Assembly: GCA_018697195.1 (NCBI GenBank) | Contig: CM031859.1 | Coordinates: 55,641,262-55,705,261, forward strand | Origin: Certhia americana | Lineage: Eukaryota; Chordata; Aves; Passeriformes; Certhiidae | Reading direction: 5' to 3' | DNA: 64,000 nt | Shown: one piece after another, positions 39,901-53,200 of the stretch | Layout: every line of letters begins with the position of its first letter | Numbering within the stretch: the stretch's first letter is position 1 | Program-made: the position numbers and the translations under genes | The notes under the pieces: model-generated | The model's input: the letters and a program-made list of their open reading frames with translations, nothing else | What the model was told of the DNA's origin: nothing | The model's database searches: none

Positions 39901-42900
39901 CACTGTACTTCACATGAAGACTTTTCCCATTAATACACAGCACAGCATGTTAATATGCTCAGTGCACATTTAAGAGGGGAAAAAAAGCCCCATTGAAACT
40001 ATAAAACCGTAATACCAGAAAGTGATTTTTTTAGATATCACTTTTCTGAAAATGCATTTTGCTTCAGTAAAAATGCAAAATTTAATTGAAAAAATGATAA
40101 CATGCAAAATTATTAGTCACGCAATATATTTTTAATCACTTGTACAAGAAACTCCCAGAATGTTCAGCAAAAATGCAAAAAAATTAATAGCATGGAAAAA
40201 TGTTATGTTACTGTCCCTTCCAGTTAACACTTACAAAACACCTAGTGTTCCTAAACTAAAACTTAACTGAATGATGTAAAATCAAGGCTTGCACCTTATA
40301 TGCATACAGATCACCACTCGTAATATTCCCATCATGCAGAATTTGACTCAGTAATTTTAAAAGTTGCATCTTTTTGAGTAAAAGTGTTGTAGATAGAGGC
40401 AAGAATTAAAACTGAATGAATGCAAAACTTACAGAGAAAAACCCTGCTATATATTGACTTCTCAGATGATATTTTGCATCATATAAACACAATACACAAG
40501 GAACTGATAGTTCAGGCAGTCTTACTGCAGTTGTTATAATGTTAGCATTAAGATATGTGTAAACACATGCAGCACTGTAACTGCTGAAAATCACCCTGTT
40601 CTCACTTAAAGAATGTGTTAATTGCTATATTTTTGCAGGTAACAATGAAAACTATGTCTAAATGGTGGAATTCACCTACGAATTTCATACAAGCACCAAC
40701 TAATCCTGCTTAATAGACTAAATGAAAACAACACTGTTCTTTGCAACTCCTGATTAATTTTTCCTCCTAACATTGTTAATTTAAAATCCAGTTTAATTTA
40801 AATTTAACTCCAGTGCTAGCAGCTCAGCACCCAACTTTAGTCAAATAAAAGTTCAGTATTTCTGCTGCATTTTAAAGTTTCTCTTTTTTTTAGGTGTATG
40901 CTACTAAAAAAGCATCAAGTTGCATTAAAAATGTGCTAGCATATGTTAAGAAAGCAGTAAGACAAAACTGGCAAAAGTCTGACTCTGATAGTAAAGACAC
41001 AGTCCGTCCTCTAACATCTCAAAAAAGATGAAGCCTGCCTTAAAAACCGTACAAACAAAAGCTGGAGCCAAGCAGGAAATTAAGCAGAGAGGGATTCTGA
41101 AACACAACACAAAATACAAATATTGTAGTCGTATGATATATAAATAGACACATAAGACACATATATACACAAAAATACACATGCAGAGTGCTGTTGTGTG
41201 GGAGTGTGTCTGAAGAAAGACAAAAAATTAAAAGAAGAATTCAGTGCTCAGCACTTATCTCTAAGTGGTGCCTGACACAGAACAAAATACAGGCACCACA
41301 TCAGCAAGGTAATAGCAATAACCAAAATGAGATCTGAATGCCATTCCTTGTACAAAATGTTTACGCACAGTAATAAAACCACGCAGTTATAAAATGCTTA
41401 AGAAACTCATGTCAAATGGGCCTATCTTTCAGAAGGATTACATCAGATACATAAAATGCTGTTTTTAAAAGCAAAAAACCTGCATCTCAGCATCTCTGTT
41501 CTACTCTGAGCAAGTGAAGGCAAAATTTACTAGGTTCTGTTTTTCACCTGTAAGAATACACTCAGTGAGTTACTGAGTCACCATAGATACACCTACCTGG
41601 TGGTTTCATACCTGCGTTTACAGGTCTTGCTGCTGCTGCAACCATCTGCTCCCGACGAGGATCCTGGTAGCTCATTTTACTTATAAATTCAATGGCAGCC
41701 TCTATACTACGGTTGTTAGTTTGTCTAAGAGCTTGTATAACCATATCCTAAAGAGAAAATTACATACAAAAAATTATTTACAAGAAAATCAGAAAAAACA
41801 CCAAAAATCATGGTTATTTTGCCAAATAACCTCCACTAACTTTACCAAAGTAATTTTACACAGTACCGATTTCTCTCAATTGTTTTAAAATTTTAAAATG
41901 TCTTCTCCAGAAGAGATCATCCAAAATAGTACTGCAGTCTCAATGTTCAGAAGAAAGGGTAACTTGTTGAAGCACTTTAGTCTGATGTAAATCATGTCAT
42001 CCTGCTATTCATAAAACAGCTTGGTCATACAATCCTTAAAAAAGGATTTTATAATAAAAAAACCTATGCAATAAAGTTGTGACAATCTTCATGGACCAGC
42101 TGATGTTTGAAAAAACAGATACAACATTTTCACCTCAAAAATTTCGTCACCTATGTGATATGAAGTATGCAATGTCTTAAAGAGTACCACTACACACAGA
42201 ATATACGAGGACTGAACTTGAACCATAATAAGCAAAAGAGGTTTTCTGTAAGCTACTTAGGATATAAAAAAAACCCAGTAACAATGAGCAGCATTCTACC
42301 CTGATTATTACACATATACATATATAAATATACATATATATAACTATTTATAAACACACATGATACTTACTGGGATCTATCTGCTCCACTTTAACCCTTA
42401 ATACTACCTACTACCTGAGAGGTGGGGGGAAATAACGAGAATGCTTATGATATTTCATTTGGGGAAAAAAAAAAAAAAAAAAAATCCAATACATTTTGAA
42501 ACTTCTCGACCAAGAAAAAAACTTTCCTACTTCAGCTGTATCTGTTCCTAGTGACATATGTGGATCTGTCCCATATGGGCTATTGTGGCAACACAACTGT
42601 GGGTTAACACATGGCAGAAAGGGCTTATGCTGGCACTGTGCCTGAAAAAAGCCCCATATAATCACAAGTGTCATGGGAATTTGCAGTTGTATCCAAGAAC
42701 AAAGGGTAGGAGCAAAAGGCTTCAAGATACAAAGAATCCAACAAAAATACCAACTTAAGATACTTCTCTAGTTTATTGTCCAGACACATACCACAAACTT
42801 CAGTTTGCAAAACCAGCTGCAGGTTCAATCTGTAGAAATGGAGCTGAGAACTGATCTACTTTGAAAAAAAAAAAAAAAACACCCTTCCTCACCCCAAAAT

Positions 42901-44205
42901 CTCACAGAACAATAACAGCCACCAAACTTCCTCAACCTCAGCAATGAACCATGGAGCTGGAGGAATTATTACAAAGATCATTTATCATTATAAAATCACT
43001 CCATTCTTCCTGACACACAGTCTGGACTGTGTATTTGATCAAGTGAAAGGAACATGAAAAGAAGCCACTATCAGCACTTAACACTGGGATGCTGTTGAGG
43101 AAAAACCAGTTGGCAGTTTTGGAGAAGCTCACTCTTGGCAGAGGTAGATAGATCTCTCTGTAAATACCAAAGCATGAGAGACAGCAGAACTCATGAGCTG
43201 GTCACTACTGCAAGCAGTGCATGCCTGTAAAGTTAATCCCTGTTGTGGTACTGTGCCTTTTTCCTTTGGAAAGATGAGTGGTTCGCTAGCTCTTTTTTAA
43301 ACATTCTTTTGTACCCAGGTTTACAAAGAAGGCATGAAAACAAGTGTGATTTACTTTGATGTGCAGGTCCCAGTAAAAACACAAGAGCTGTGTATTCTAT
43401 AATAATATATGTTCATTATAAGTGTATTCATTTTTCCTTTCTGGAAACCACATTTCAAATGAATTTCCAAAATATTTGGTATTGCCTGTCAATTTAGAAC
43501 AGCCATATTTTATCAACCTATTCTAACTGAGCACAATCCAAAATTACTTTGATTATCAGAGGCAAAATCCTTGCCCTAGAGTCCAGTCCTCTCTGCCTAA
43601 AATTGTATAAATTAAAACAACCTACCACATAAGAACAATCTGGACAAGATGCTTTAAAAAAACAAAGCCATGTCTATCTTCTAGTCCTCTTCTACATCCC
43701 CCATTATTAACAGTTTCATGTCTTAATCAGAAACCTACCAGATTTTGAAGATTTTATCATGCTGTTCAAACATTCCCTGAACAACACCTGCTCCAACATG
43801 CATTAATAGTTTATAGCTAGCAGAACACTAAATATTTGAAATAAAACACTTCACCTCATCAAAGCCAGCAGCTTGCAAGTCTTGCAGCATTTGTCGATTA
43901 ACTTCTGACGTTCCTTTGACAGCTGAGGTTGCTTCATTTGCAAAAGGCAGAAGTGAGTTTCTTATCTCCTGCAAAACCTTATGATATGTTACGAATTTGG
44001 GGGGATTTCGGCCTTGTCTAGGATCTTCAGGTAACATTTTGCCCATGCTGTGATCAGCTTTAGCAGCATCTGAGGGTTTAGGCAAATTCCTGAGGCTCTC
44101 TCGTATTTCCTGTAGCATCTGCTGGCTGCTGCCAGTATAATTACTGGCAGGAAAAGTTTTAGGCCTCATTTGTCTATAACCTTCTGGCTTCTCACTTCTC
44201 TTCAT
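30397..44205 (-). CDS. LATS1: LATS1, large tumor suppressor kinase 1
   Basis: NDR-family AGC Ser/Thr kinase of the Hippo pathway; MST1/2 and MOB1 activate it and it phosphorylates YAP/TAZ, blocking their nuclear activity. Seven coding exons: 43855-44205, 41597-41747, 38245-39770, 33113-33695, 32223-32405, 31864-31970, 30397-30912. Phases all agree; 3417 nt = 1138 residues (human 1130). UBA domain about 100-145; proline-rich region (PPPPPPRGQTPPPRG) about 247-270; YAP-binding PPxY motifs at 377-380 and 562-565; MOB1-binding helical region about 630-705; kinase domain with glycine loop LGVGAFGEV (717), catalytic Lys740, HRD 832-834, DFG from 852; activation-loop Ser915 in AHSLVGTPNY; hydrophobic motif Thr1085 in YEFTFRRF. 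These match human Ser909 and Thr1079 with a +6 offset. Start MKRSEKPEGYRQMRPKTFP as in family. Intact. Confidence 0.98.
30441..30459. repeat. Coding trinucleotide repeat (ATC/GAT) in LATS1
   Basis: CATCATCATCATCATCATC on the plus strand encodes Asp6 (residues 1118-1123) on the minus strand, between the hydrophobic motif and the C-terminus. Confidence 0.9.
31864..31970 (-). CDS. LATS1: LATS1 coding exon (residues 932-967)
   Basis: Encodes [20 protein letters not shown], kinase subdomain IX including the structural DWWSVG, to ETQMK. Acceptor TATTTCAG, donor GTAACT. Confidence 0.97.
32223..32405 (-). CDS. LATS1: LATS1 coding exon (residues 871-932)
   Basis: Encodes the long NDR-type activation-segment insert and the T-loop with AHSLVGTPNYIAPEVLLRT (activating Ser915). 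Confidence 0.97.
33113..33695 (-). CDS. LATS1: LATS1 coding exon (residues 677-871)
   Basis: Encodes the end of the MOB1-binding region and the kinase N-lobe to the DFG: VKIKTLGVGAFGEV, YATKTLRKKD, FIHRDIKPDNILID, LTDFGLCTGF. Donor within SG codons. Confidence 0.98.
33696..38244 (-). other. LATS1 intron (4.5 kb)
   Basis: No exon, RNA gene or well-preserved transposon recognised. A 105-codon plus-strand frame at 36017-36334 has no family resemblance. Confidence 0.75.
38245..39770 (-). CDS. LATS1: LATS1 large coding exon (residues 168-676)
   Basis: 1526-nt exon encoding the unstructured Pro/Ser/Gln-rich half with both PPxY motifs, then the helical region (KFFMEQHVENILKSHQQRLH) that binds MOB1. 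Splits Gly168 at its start; ends at MMR before a GTAAAC donor. Confidence 0.98.
39771..41596 (-). other. LATS1 intron (1.8 kb)
   Basis: AT-rich, no recognised element. Confidence 0.8.
41597..41747 (-). CDS. LATS1: LATS1 coding exon (residues 118-167)
   Basis: Encodes DMVIQALRQTNNRSIEAAIE, the second half of the UBA domain, to MKPPG. Acceptor TCTTTAG, donor GTAGGT. Confidence 0.97.
41748..43854 (-). other. LATS1 intron (2.1 kb)
   Basis: Holds a TA-rich microsatellite at about 42308-42350 and an A-run near 42463-42483. No other recognised element. Confidence 0.8.
42308..42350. repeat. TA/TACA microsatellite
   Basis: Imperfect ACATATACATATATAAATAT tract continuing as TACATATATATAAC. Confidence 0.75.
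43855..44205 (-). CDS. LATS1: LATS1 first coding exon (residues 1-117)
   Basis: ATG at 44205-44203 opens MKRSEKPEGYRQMRPKTFP. Includes the first half of the UBA domain, ending GFDE at a GTGAAG donor. The exon probably continues as 5'UTR to 44360, where TTTTGTTAACAG forms a good acceptor. Confidence 0.96.
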
Positions 44206-44360
44206 GAAAACATGTATATATGCAACCTCCACCAAGGACTCGCACACACCAGAATTCAAGGAAGACTGGCTGATGTCAGAACTCGTGAAAGCAGTGGCTC
44301 TTCACTGTGAAACCTTGGTTCCTGTAGCGCTGGAGTTTGTCACAACCCAAAACTGCTATT

Positions 44361-47300
44361 CTGTTAACAAAACAAAACAAATCACGTTTGACAGAGCAGT
44401 AAAAAAATTCACAATGTAGCACTGGTGGCAGTGAAATGTTCACATGCAGCATTGCCTTCACAGATATTAAAAGCATGCTAAGCAAATTCTTCAGGCAGTC
44501 TTTGCTCAACCTAATTTACAAACCATGTTGGGTTTTTAACTGTCTGTTAACAACCAATGTTTTTAGGTGCCTCAAGTCTAAAAAGTCCTGAATTGCAAAG
44601 GATGTGGACACAGTAAAGAGCAATTCCTGTGTGTGGTGGACAAAGCTTTCCAGAGCAGGCATGAACCACTGGTGTGTGCTAACCCAGCACTTCTTCTTTG
44701 CCTCTCCTCTCTCCTGTGTCCATTTGTCACCTCTGTTCACCCCATCAACACCTTTATAGCCAGAAAAGCCAACTCTACTACCCAGTCAGACAGAATACGG
44801 GTCAAATAACCTTGCTGTTCAATGGTTCTGACATCCAGCTCCAGAAGAAGATGGAAATGAGAAGTACACCAGTAAGAGCATGTAATTACAGTGATTTTAT
44901 CCATTCTCTAGCAGTAACATGCGCTAAAAGCAAACATTTGCCTAGCTCATCACATGCAACTTTATGATTTCTTGTACCATCTGCCACTTGAATCTGTTTA
45001 AGGGCTCAGATTCTGAGGCTTTCACAGTCTCTTAGCTCAAGTCTCCCTGAACCAGTCTTCATCAATAGTTAAGTAATTTTTAAATTTATTTTACATATGG
45101 GAAAATGAAAGCAGGAAGAGAAACAAAGAAAATTTAATCAGATTTTTTTTTTACTGTAAAATTATTTAACAACTCAAGCATTAAATTCGCTGAGAGCATA
45201 GCTAGGACATTTGGTAAGGGAAACAGAATTTTCTGCCAAAAGCCAAATAAAAAACGTTTGCATTTTGAAGGCGCTGACTCATCAGGGAAAGAGCCCCGTG
45301 TCTGCAGAGAACTCAAATCTCTGTGTCCAGGCTGGGCACTAATTATTACTGCAAATGCCATGGCAAAGGATAAAGCAACCACAGTGAAACACAGAAGAAA
45401 TTGCAGAGCATTTGCCTCTTTGCTGTATCATGAAATAAAACTTTTTCAGTCTCTACTGCTTCACAGGGGGAAGATCAGTTACTAAGACAGTGCAAGATAA
45501 ACTAAACATTTCAGCTCTGTCTTTTCTTCACAGGCAACAAAGATGTTGAAGCTCAACTCACACTGTTCCTTTACTACTGTGCTGCTAAGTGTTTTTCATA
45601 TTAGACATAGAATAAGCAAGTATCTAAAAAAGTCTGCAAAAAAGTCACTCTTTCTTCATTCAGGTTTCATTTCTGTAATACCTGCACTGTCACAAACCAA
45701 TTAGTGATTCAGCAATTGAGGAAGAACATGACAAGTTAATAGGAAAAAGAACTCTCTGAAACACAGAAATTATATGAATTAAATACTTGGGCTACCCATA
45801 CATGAATAAAACCTGAAAGCTGGGAAGTATACGTAAATGAGGACTGTGAAAAGAAACAGAAGGCATACCCCACCTAATCCCATTCTCCTTGGAGAACCAT
45901 TTTAGAAATAACAGAATTTCTCTCATGAATCTTTCTAAATCTTAAGGGGTATAACTGTATCCACAAGCTTTCTTTGTACTGTGATAGTTTTGAAACCTTA
46001 AATGAGTGTAGTTGGGTAGTTATATGTTTTTTTAATACAGTCTGATAGCATATAATTCTTCAGTGCTCACTGAACAAGGAAGAGATCATCAGACATAAGA
46101 GTGAATTTTAATAATTAACAGTGAAATTTTGCTCAAAGTATTAAGAAACCCAGAAATCAGCAGAAAGTACAGAATGAGAGCAATTAAAATGCAATTTAAT
46201 TTTGGCAACTTTCAAAATAATTTCGCAAACATGCCATATTTAAGACCACATTGAAAATACTTTTTCCAAAGAAAATGAAGTAAGAACTTGACAAAATACT
46301 CATACGTAAGCTTTTAACAAATTCCAAAGGCCTGGAATTCAGGAGAAAACGGGTTTTGCAGCTACATATTTTTACAAATTTCATCTGTTATTTCAGCATT
46401 CACTTTATAGTTACACCTAGGGTAGCTGAGATTGACAAATCTAACATACCTAAGAGAAATAAAGGTTAAATAACAGGACATTAAAATCATAAATCAGGAG
46501 CAGTCTTGGAAAATAAAGCACTCTAACTTAAATTGTCAGCAGCAGCTTAGGTTTAGGAGTGTAAACCTAAACACTCAGCCAGTCCACTTATCTCCCACCA
46601 CTTACCACAGACAGTGTAACTGTTTGTAAGGCCACACAGCATGAAGCTAGGAACCTACCCAAATTAATAACGTTTTTTGGTGGGCTGCTCCTTTTGGCAG
46701 CACTGATGGGTATCAGCAAGTGCATGTGAAACTAAGTCTTAATTCTTAGTAAACAAATTCAATTAGTCCTCCAGAAAGCAGGAATTACTACAGTTCACCT
46801 TGCTTTGTATAGAATCCTCAAAATTCACAAGTCACCTCTGCTCACAGACATTGGCACACATTTTAAAGGAAGAGAGTGTTGACTGATGAGTTAGAAATGT
46901 ATCTCAACTTTGTACTTCTAACTACCAAACACCAACTGTATCCAAAGGAACTGATGTCTATTCCCTCCTGTAGTTTTGTGTCCTTAAATGATCTGTTTGT
47001 TAATGCAGCTGGTTTTGCTGATTAAATTCTCTCCCCTAAAGAAAGTGAAAAAAAAATCTTTCACTTCTTTCCAAAATATGAGAATACAGTATTTTCTTCT
47101 ACAGGTCAAACTGTAAGGAAAAAAGCTCACCTTGGGTTTTTTTACATTATAATCATTAAAGAATCGATTTATTTAAGTGCAAGAATGAAAACTCAGAAGT
47201 GTTCAAGGCCAGGTCAGATGAGGCTTGGAGTAACCCGGTCTAGTAGCAGGGGGATGGAACCGGATGATCTCTAAGGTCCCTTCCAACCCAAACCAGTCTG

Positions 47301-48211
47301 TGATGCTCTGAATGGCAACAACTCTCAATGATTTTCTGAGGGAAAAAATACACAGCTTTATAATCTAACATGCCTTGCAAAAATACTTTCAGCGTTCGTA
47401 TTTCCAACTGAGTACTGAACATCACATATTAATGCATTTAGGTACCCTCCCTCATGTACCTATTCTATGAGCTTATTTTATACATAATCACAACGCTTTG
47501 CTGCTAGAGATAAAGAAAGTAACAGAGGCTTTGCAAGTCATAAAATTAAGTTTGTAGGGACTTGGTTCAGACCAGCTAAAGGTAGCTGTTCTTTCAGGTA
47601 ACAAGTCATTGAGTTGCAACAGCGATTTCCAACGCTGAAAGTTTTCACAGGACGAGAAAACTGAAGCCCGAAATGAGCACATAAGCATAACTACGTACGG
47701 TCAGAGAAGCCAGCGCTGCAAAGAACCAGAGGCTAGCTGAACACTAGGAGCATTGTACACTCGCTCGGTTTGTCTGCATTCTTACGCTCTGCTATCTCCT
47801 TCAGCAGGATACAGCTTTTCTACGTACACAATGATCACTCCGTCCGGGAGCGGCAGGAGTTATTTCAGGCGCACCTCGGAGCGATCTTCACGCTTGCTAA
47901 CAACAGCAGGGCAGCCTGCGAGCACCACAGCCCCGCTGCGCCGGCTCAGGCCGGCACCGATTCCTGCAGGACGGCAGGACCCGGCCTGCCAAGGACCAGG
48001 CAGACCGGGAGGGCTTCACCGCCGGGAGGAGTATCCCGAATGTGCCCCGCTGGGACACCTGCGCTTCTGTCGCCCCAGCGGCGCTAGGCCACGACCCGAG
48101 GTGGCTCCTGCCAGGGCTGCGTCCCGCAGAGGGCCCAGGCCGCCGGGCCGGGCCGGAGCGGCCCCGTTACCGCCCCGACCCCCCTCCGGCGCCGCGCACG
48201 GCGGACTCTAC
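44361..48211 (-). other. LATS1 first intron (3.9 kb)
   Basis: Separates the non-coding CpG-island exon from the first coding exon. Contains a CR1 3' fragment at about 47201-47311. No other recognised element. Confidence 0.65.
47201..47311 (+). mobile_element. CR1 LINE 3' end fragment
   Basis: GTTCAAGGCCAGGTCAGATG, then GGTCTAGTAGCAGGGGGATG and TCTCTAAGGTCCCTTCCAAC are the CR1 3'UTR in plus orientation. About 110 bp, antisense in LATS1 intron 1. Confidence 0.85.
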
Positions 48212-48620
48212 CTGCGGCGAGAAGGCGGCGGCGGCGCCCCGGGCGCTCGGAGCTCGGCCCCGCCCGCGCGGCGCCCAACCGGCCGCGGCCCTTCCCTTCC
48301 TGCCGCCCTTCCTCCGCCCCTCGGCGATGCCGCCAGCGCCCGCTCGGTCCCTCCGCCAGCGCCCGCCGCCGCCCGGGGCCGCTCAGCTCGGCGCCGCCAT
48401 TTTGTCAGTGTCCCCGCCGCAGAGCCGCCCGGATATGGGCAGATCCCGGCCTGCCTCGCGCGGCTCCTGCCGCTCCCGGATGGAGCTGCCGGGGCTGCGG
48501 CCCGCCCGGCGGGGAGCGGCAGCGCTCCGTAACCCCTGCGCGCCCGGGCGGCACGGCCGCGGGGGCACGGCTGGCTGCTGCCGCACCACTGCCAGCACCA
48601 CGCACAAATTCCCATTTACT
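47870..48620 (-). promoter_or_regulatory. LATS1 CpG-island promoter with non-coding exon 1
   Basis: About 0.75 kb of CpG-dense sequence. On the minus strand a donor GCCGCAG|GTAGAG at 48212/48211 probably ends the non-coding first exon. No TATA box. Long open frames here on both strands reflect GC bias and are not called. Confidence 0.75.
48393..48404 (-). promoter_or_regulatory. YY1-like site in LATS1 promoter
   Basis: Minus strand CAAAATGGCGGC matches the core AAnATGGCGGC that YY1 binds near transcription starts of CpG promoters. It is about 180-190 nt upstream of the exon 1 donor, so it may mark the start-site region. Confidence 0.55.
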
Positions 48621-49130
48621 AATTCTCCGATTTTCTTTTAATGGGGGGGAGAAAGCTCCACCGAGCCTCGTGTTTCAGCTGATGCCCGAACGATGGACTC
48701 GTTACCGACCAACAGGAAGGAAAACCCACCGGTTAGCACTCGGAGTGATACATTTCATTTCCATCTTTTGCTTTGCAAATAAATCGGGAAGCAAAATTTA
48801 AGGTGCTCTAAGGAGCTCACTGGCAACTCAGTACCTTGCCCTGCAAAGGGAGGCCTGTCCCCAGAGCCCCATCCAGCTCCTGCAGCCAGACACAAATGGA
48901 ATGTGCATCAGCTTAGGTGTTCCTGCCACAGCACACCCAGACCACTCGCACCGACATAAATTAAAGTACACTCTAGAGCGCTTATGGTGGAAATGCCATG
49001 AAACGCCTCATAACTAACCTGTTCCTGCCCAAATACAGAGGTTTCTCCATCCTTCAGATTCAATACCCAGGCTCAATCCAAATAAGTTCCTGCAAGCACA
49101 TCTGGTAGAATTATTTTAGTAAGTCAGACC
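48621..49130. other. Intergenic spacer between LATS1 promoter and NUP43 3' end
   Basis: About 0.5 kb; nothing recognised. The two genes are head-to-tail and closely packed. Confidence 0.65.
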
Positions 49131-49139
49131 ACAACTTTT

Positions 49140-50004
49140 GTGCAAAACCTTTTATTAAAAAGAGAAAGGGTTGTTTGTAACAAAAAGCAGGTACAATGCT
49201 AACAAGAAAATTTAACTTTTCAAAGATTTCAATAAACCAAGTGGGAATTTTTGACAATGAGACAATGACTATGTCTCAAGTTTAGAAAGTCTTATTCTTA
49301 CACCTGAAAACACAGCCAACGCATCTGTCAATTATGACTTCTTAATTATAAACCCCACTTTTCAGCTGGGAGATGTACTGGTGCATTACCGAGTTTCAAC
49401 ATGCAGCATCCATGATGAAGCTGTAAATAACTCAAAATCATGTCACTAGAATGCTTAGATTCCTATAGAACCTTTCACATTTCATAGCTTCAAGAGTTTT
49501 CCTTCCAACTCTCATGAACTAACATTGAAAGTTATGTTCCCCTATATATATATAAAAAACTCAGCTTAAAAAAAACCCATCTCTCTCAGGTGACATAAAA
49601 AAAACTTCCACAAAGCCCACAGTTTTGCTTTAGAAATAATACTTGAAAAATACCTTTACAGGGAAAAATAAAAATCCAGGGTATACCTTTTCTTCTGTTT
49701 TTATGTGCATTATGGACATCACTTTACAGCAAAGATTTTGCCCTTAGTGACTGCCTTCCTGCTTGTCAAAACCAAGCAGGCAGCAGGGAAGAAATGGCAT
49801 GTAAGCTTGCTCAGTTACCCATCCTGGTGCATCAAGTGACAGCTGTCAGAACGTGATGTACCTCACTTCTTCCACGGCATCAGGACCCAGCTGAGGCCAC
49901 TCCCACAAATGCCAATAACAGATTAACGAGTAGCATTAAGAATGAACCTGACATTTCCCAGTAGCTCAAGCTGGTCAATACTTCAAAGGGATACCGTAGT
50001 CACT
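49140..50004 (-). other. NUP43: NUP43 3'UTR
   Basis: About 0.86 kb from the NUP43 stop codon to the predicted cleavage site just past the AATAAA at 49151-49156 (minus). Confidence 0.6.
49151..49156 (-). terminator. Polyadenylation signal of NUP43
   Basis: TTTATT on plus = AATAAA on minus, at the point where the intergenic spacer towards LATS1 starts. Confidence 0.6.
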
Positions 50005-50219
50005 TCATGCAAAAAGTTGTCTGTTCACATAAATAGCCTCCGCGTCAGTACCGTATACCAGGCATGGTCCTAGAACGTCTAAACTATTCACAGACAAAGT
50101 CTGATTGGGAATCAGGTTGGTGATTTCCATGCGGTCTTTGGTTGGATCATTGCTTAGCCAGGCACTTACTACAGACTGGTTAATGGTACTGTGGGAAAGA
50201 TAGGCAGTGCTTCTTCCTC
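50005..50219 (-). CDS. NUP43: NUP43 last coding exon (about residues 304-374)
   Basis: Encodes [14 protein letters not shown] through [20 protein letters not shown] to a TGA stop. Intact. Confidence 0.95.
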
Positions 50220-53200
50220 CTGAAAGAAGGAAAGAGGGAAGACAAGGAAATAAGTTTCGATTTAGTTTATATATTCTCAGAATTTTGAGAAACACAGTAG
50301 ATATGGATTGGACATAATGGAAATATAATTTTACATTAAGTTAGTTTTCAGATTACTTGTGATGTAATTTGTTTGGTAAATTAAGGAAAAAATAGCTTTA
50401 AAAATCCAATACTTGAATTAATTACAAAATTTTTCTACCAGCTCTGCCCTCAGTTAAGACAAATATATCACAACAGCTGTTAACTCATCTCACTGGACAG
50501 TGTAAGTACCTGCAAGTTTCTCTAGCCAGATACTGAAGCAAGGATACAAGAACACAAGTCTGTTTATAGAGTGCCTTGCTCTATTTGTGGTTTTCAGCTT
50601 TGCTACAATAACACTTATTCCCTTCTGCTCCTCCTCCCTACTTACTCCTACTTACTGCAAGTGATATACCTATATTTGACTTTGAATATACGTAACATTT
50701 TACATTCAAATTGAAGTCTCACACTATAAGAACTGTCATTAAGCATAAGATTAGCAAGTTTCGCAAGTGATGCTAAAGGATTTGTATTTCATATACTTGA
50801 AAACATGCACAGTCCAACTCAAATCAGTAATCCTATAATTTCAATTGATAAAACTTAACTTTGAATGACAACTTTGAGGCCAAAGGCGGCAGGTGACATC
50901 TGAAAGTTTCCCCACTATTTAGTCTGAAGTGTAGAATGTGGAAATAAATGTTTATATTAAAAGTCAGTACCATGACTTTAAAATCCTACCACCGTGCAAA
51001 AGGATACAGTTTCATTTATTGAAGTTCCAGTTATTACCCTGAATTGTAAATTCGTAATTCTATTACGAATCACATTAATCTATCATTTATTTTTATATTC
51101 TAACTTAGTGTAACACCCTCAGAGACTCAGTAATGTCAGTCAGGCTGCCTGTTCCTTTTGTACATACAGATGACTTTTAAGTGAACACAGTCTATCTTAG
51201 AAATCACAGATGTGCCCCTTCACGCATCGGTCAGAGGGTAGCAGATTAAAAACACCCAAACCCAACCATGAAAAACCCTGCACAACTGTTTGCCATATAA
51301 GTAGTTTTCCACAAGTGCCTATCAGGACTTGCTTTCTAAGAAAAGAAACCTGCTTTTAATTTTCTGTATTAGGACTGTGTTATTAATTGGGTCATGTGAG
51401 AACACTGACTATAATGATTACATTGTTACCAATTGACAAATTCTGTGCAGATGGGCTTCAAACATCCCTACCTGGATGAAGAAAAGATGGTTTTTCAGAT
51501 ACGTTTATGGAAGTATCCCAGTGCCAAAGAGATCCATCTTCAGAACACGTAAATAAATGATCAGGGTTGGAGGGATGGAAGTGAACTTCCCACACTGGAA
51601 GCATCAAACAAAAACCACTTCAGAACAAGTCTCAAGTACTTTGATTAATGCATTTGGATAGACAGACATGCATTACAAGAACCCATGCCTCCATAAAAAC
51701 CTTTCATTTTTAATTGTGTGTGGGTAGGAAACCCAAAGCCCCATCCCAAGTTATGTACTGCAGTTTTGCCTCTGCTGGCAGGGCGAAGGGGGAAAAAGAA
51801 AAAGGAAGGAAAAAAAAACCAACAACAAAAAACCCCCCACCCTATTTTGTTACATTTTCAGAACTGTGATAATTGTTAAAGTCTTATCTGAATTTAGGCA
51901 TTCTGCATACTATCATGTCATCTTCCCTGCTATTAAGTTTAAATCTGCACATAGCATGCGTTCCTTCCCAGGACACACATTATTTTGTGTCTAAATACCA
52001 CAACTGTAGAAGATATTTAAGTCAGTAAAGTTTAATATCAAGAAATATTTTTGCTCCTTCTATTTAATTGTAGCATCAAATCACAAAATTTTCAGCATAA
52101 AATTAATTGCTGTCTTGTTCAGGTAGCTACCAGGGAAGTGAGCTGTTTCAGCACTGTGGACACCAAATGAACATTGAGTCTCCCCTTCTTCCTCATGTTT
52201 TCAAGTCATTACTATCTGCATTCTGCTTTACTCTATTTACCTAACACTGCACCTGCTTCCATTGACTATTGATATACCTACCCTGCTAGGAACACAGGCG
52301 TTCTGATTAAATGCATCAAACAGCTCATTAAAGAATTGCTTACTAAGTCTACCTTTAGTTTAGATGGAGTTCACTCTTAGATAAGAAAGGTCTCCTATAT
52401 AGAGAAGGAAGCTAACCAGATGAAAACACATGTAATAGTAGCAGGTATCCTGGGAAGGGTATAGAGATGAAGGTTAGGGATACAGAGTGAGGAAGGCCAA
52501 GGAGAAGCTGGACCTGAACCTGGCAAGGGATAGAAAGAACAACAGGAAGGGCTTCTACATCTATGTCAGCCAGAAAAGGAAGGTCCAAGAAGGTGTATGG
52601 TCCCCAATAATCAGTGCTGGAAAACTGGTAACACTGGACAAAGACAAGACTGAGCTACTCAACAACTTTCTTGCCTCAGTCTTCAATGGCAACCTCTCTT
52701 CCCACACCTCTCAAGTGGGTGGGCTGCAAGACAGGGTCTGGGGGAGCAAAGTCCTTCCCACTGTAACAGAAGCTCAGGTTCATGATCACCTAAAGAACCT
52801 GAATGTACATAAATCTATGAGATGCATCCCAGAGTCCTGAAGGAATTGGTTAATGCAGTTGCCAAGCCACTCTCCATATCTGAAACCCTACAGCAGTCCT
52901 GTGAAGTACCAGGGGACTGGAAAAAGGGAAAGATGGACATCAACCCATGTTTAAAAAGAGTAGAAAGGAAAACCCTGAGAACTACCAACCTGTCATTCTC
53001 AGCTCTGGTCCTGGGAAAAACATGGAACAAATTCTCCTAGAAGCTATGCTAAAATACATGCAGGACATGAGAGGGACTTCTTACAAGGGCATGCAGTGAT
53101 AGGACAAAGGGGAACAGCTTTAAACTGACAGAGCAGGTTTAGATTAGGTTATTAGGAAGAAATTCTTTACTGTGAGGGTGGTGAGGCACAGAAACATGTT

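Noticed and set aside
47753..48641. Open frames of 199-259 codons around the LATS1 CpG island
   Set aside because: GC-rich composition removes stop codons; the peptides are Pro/Ala/Arg/Gly-rich without any family pattern and overlap on several frames.
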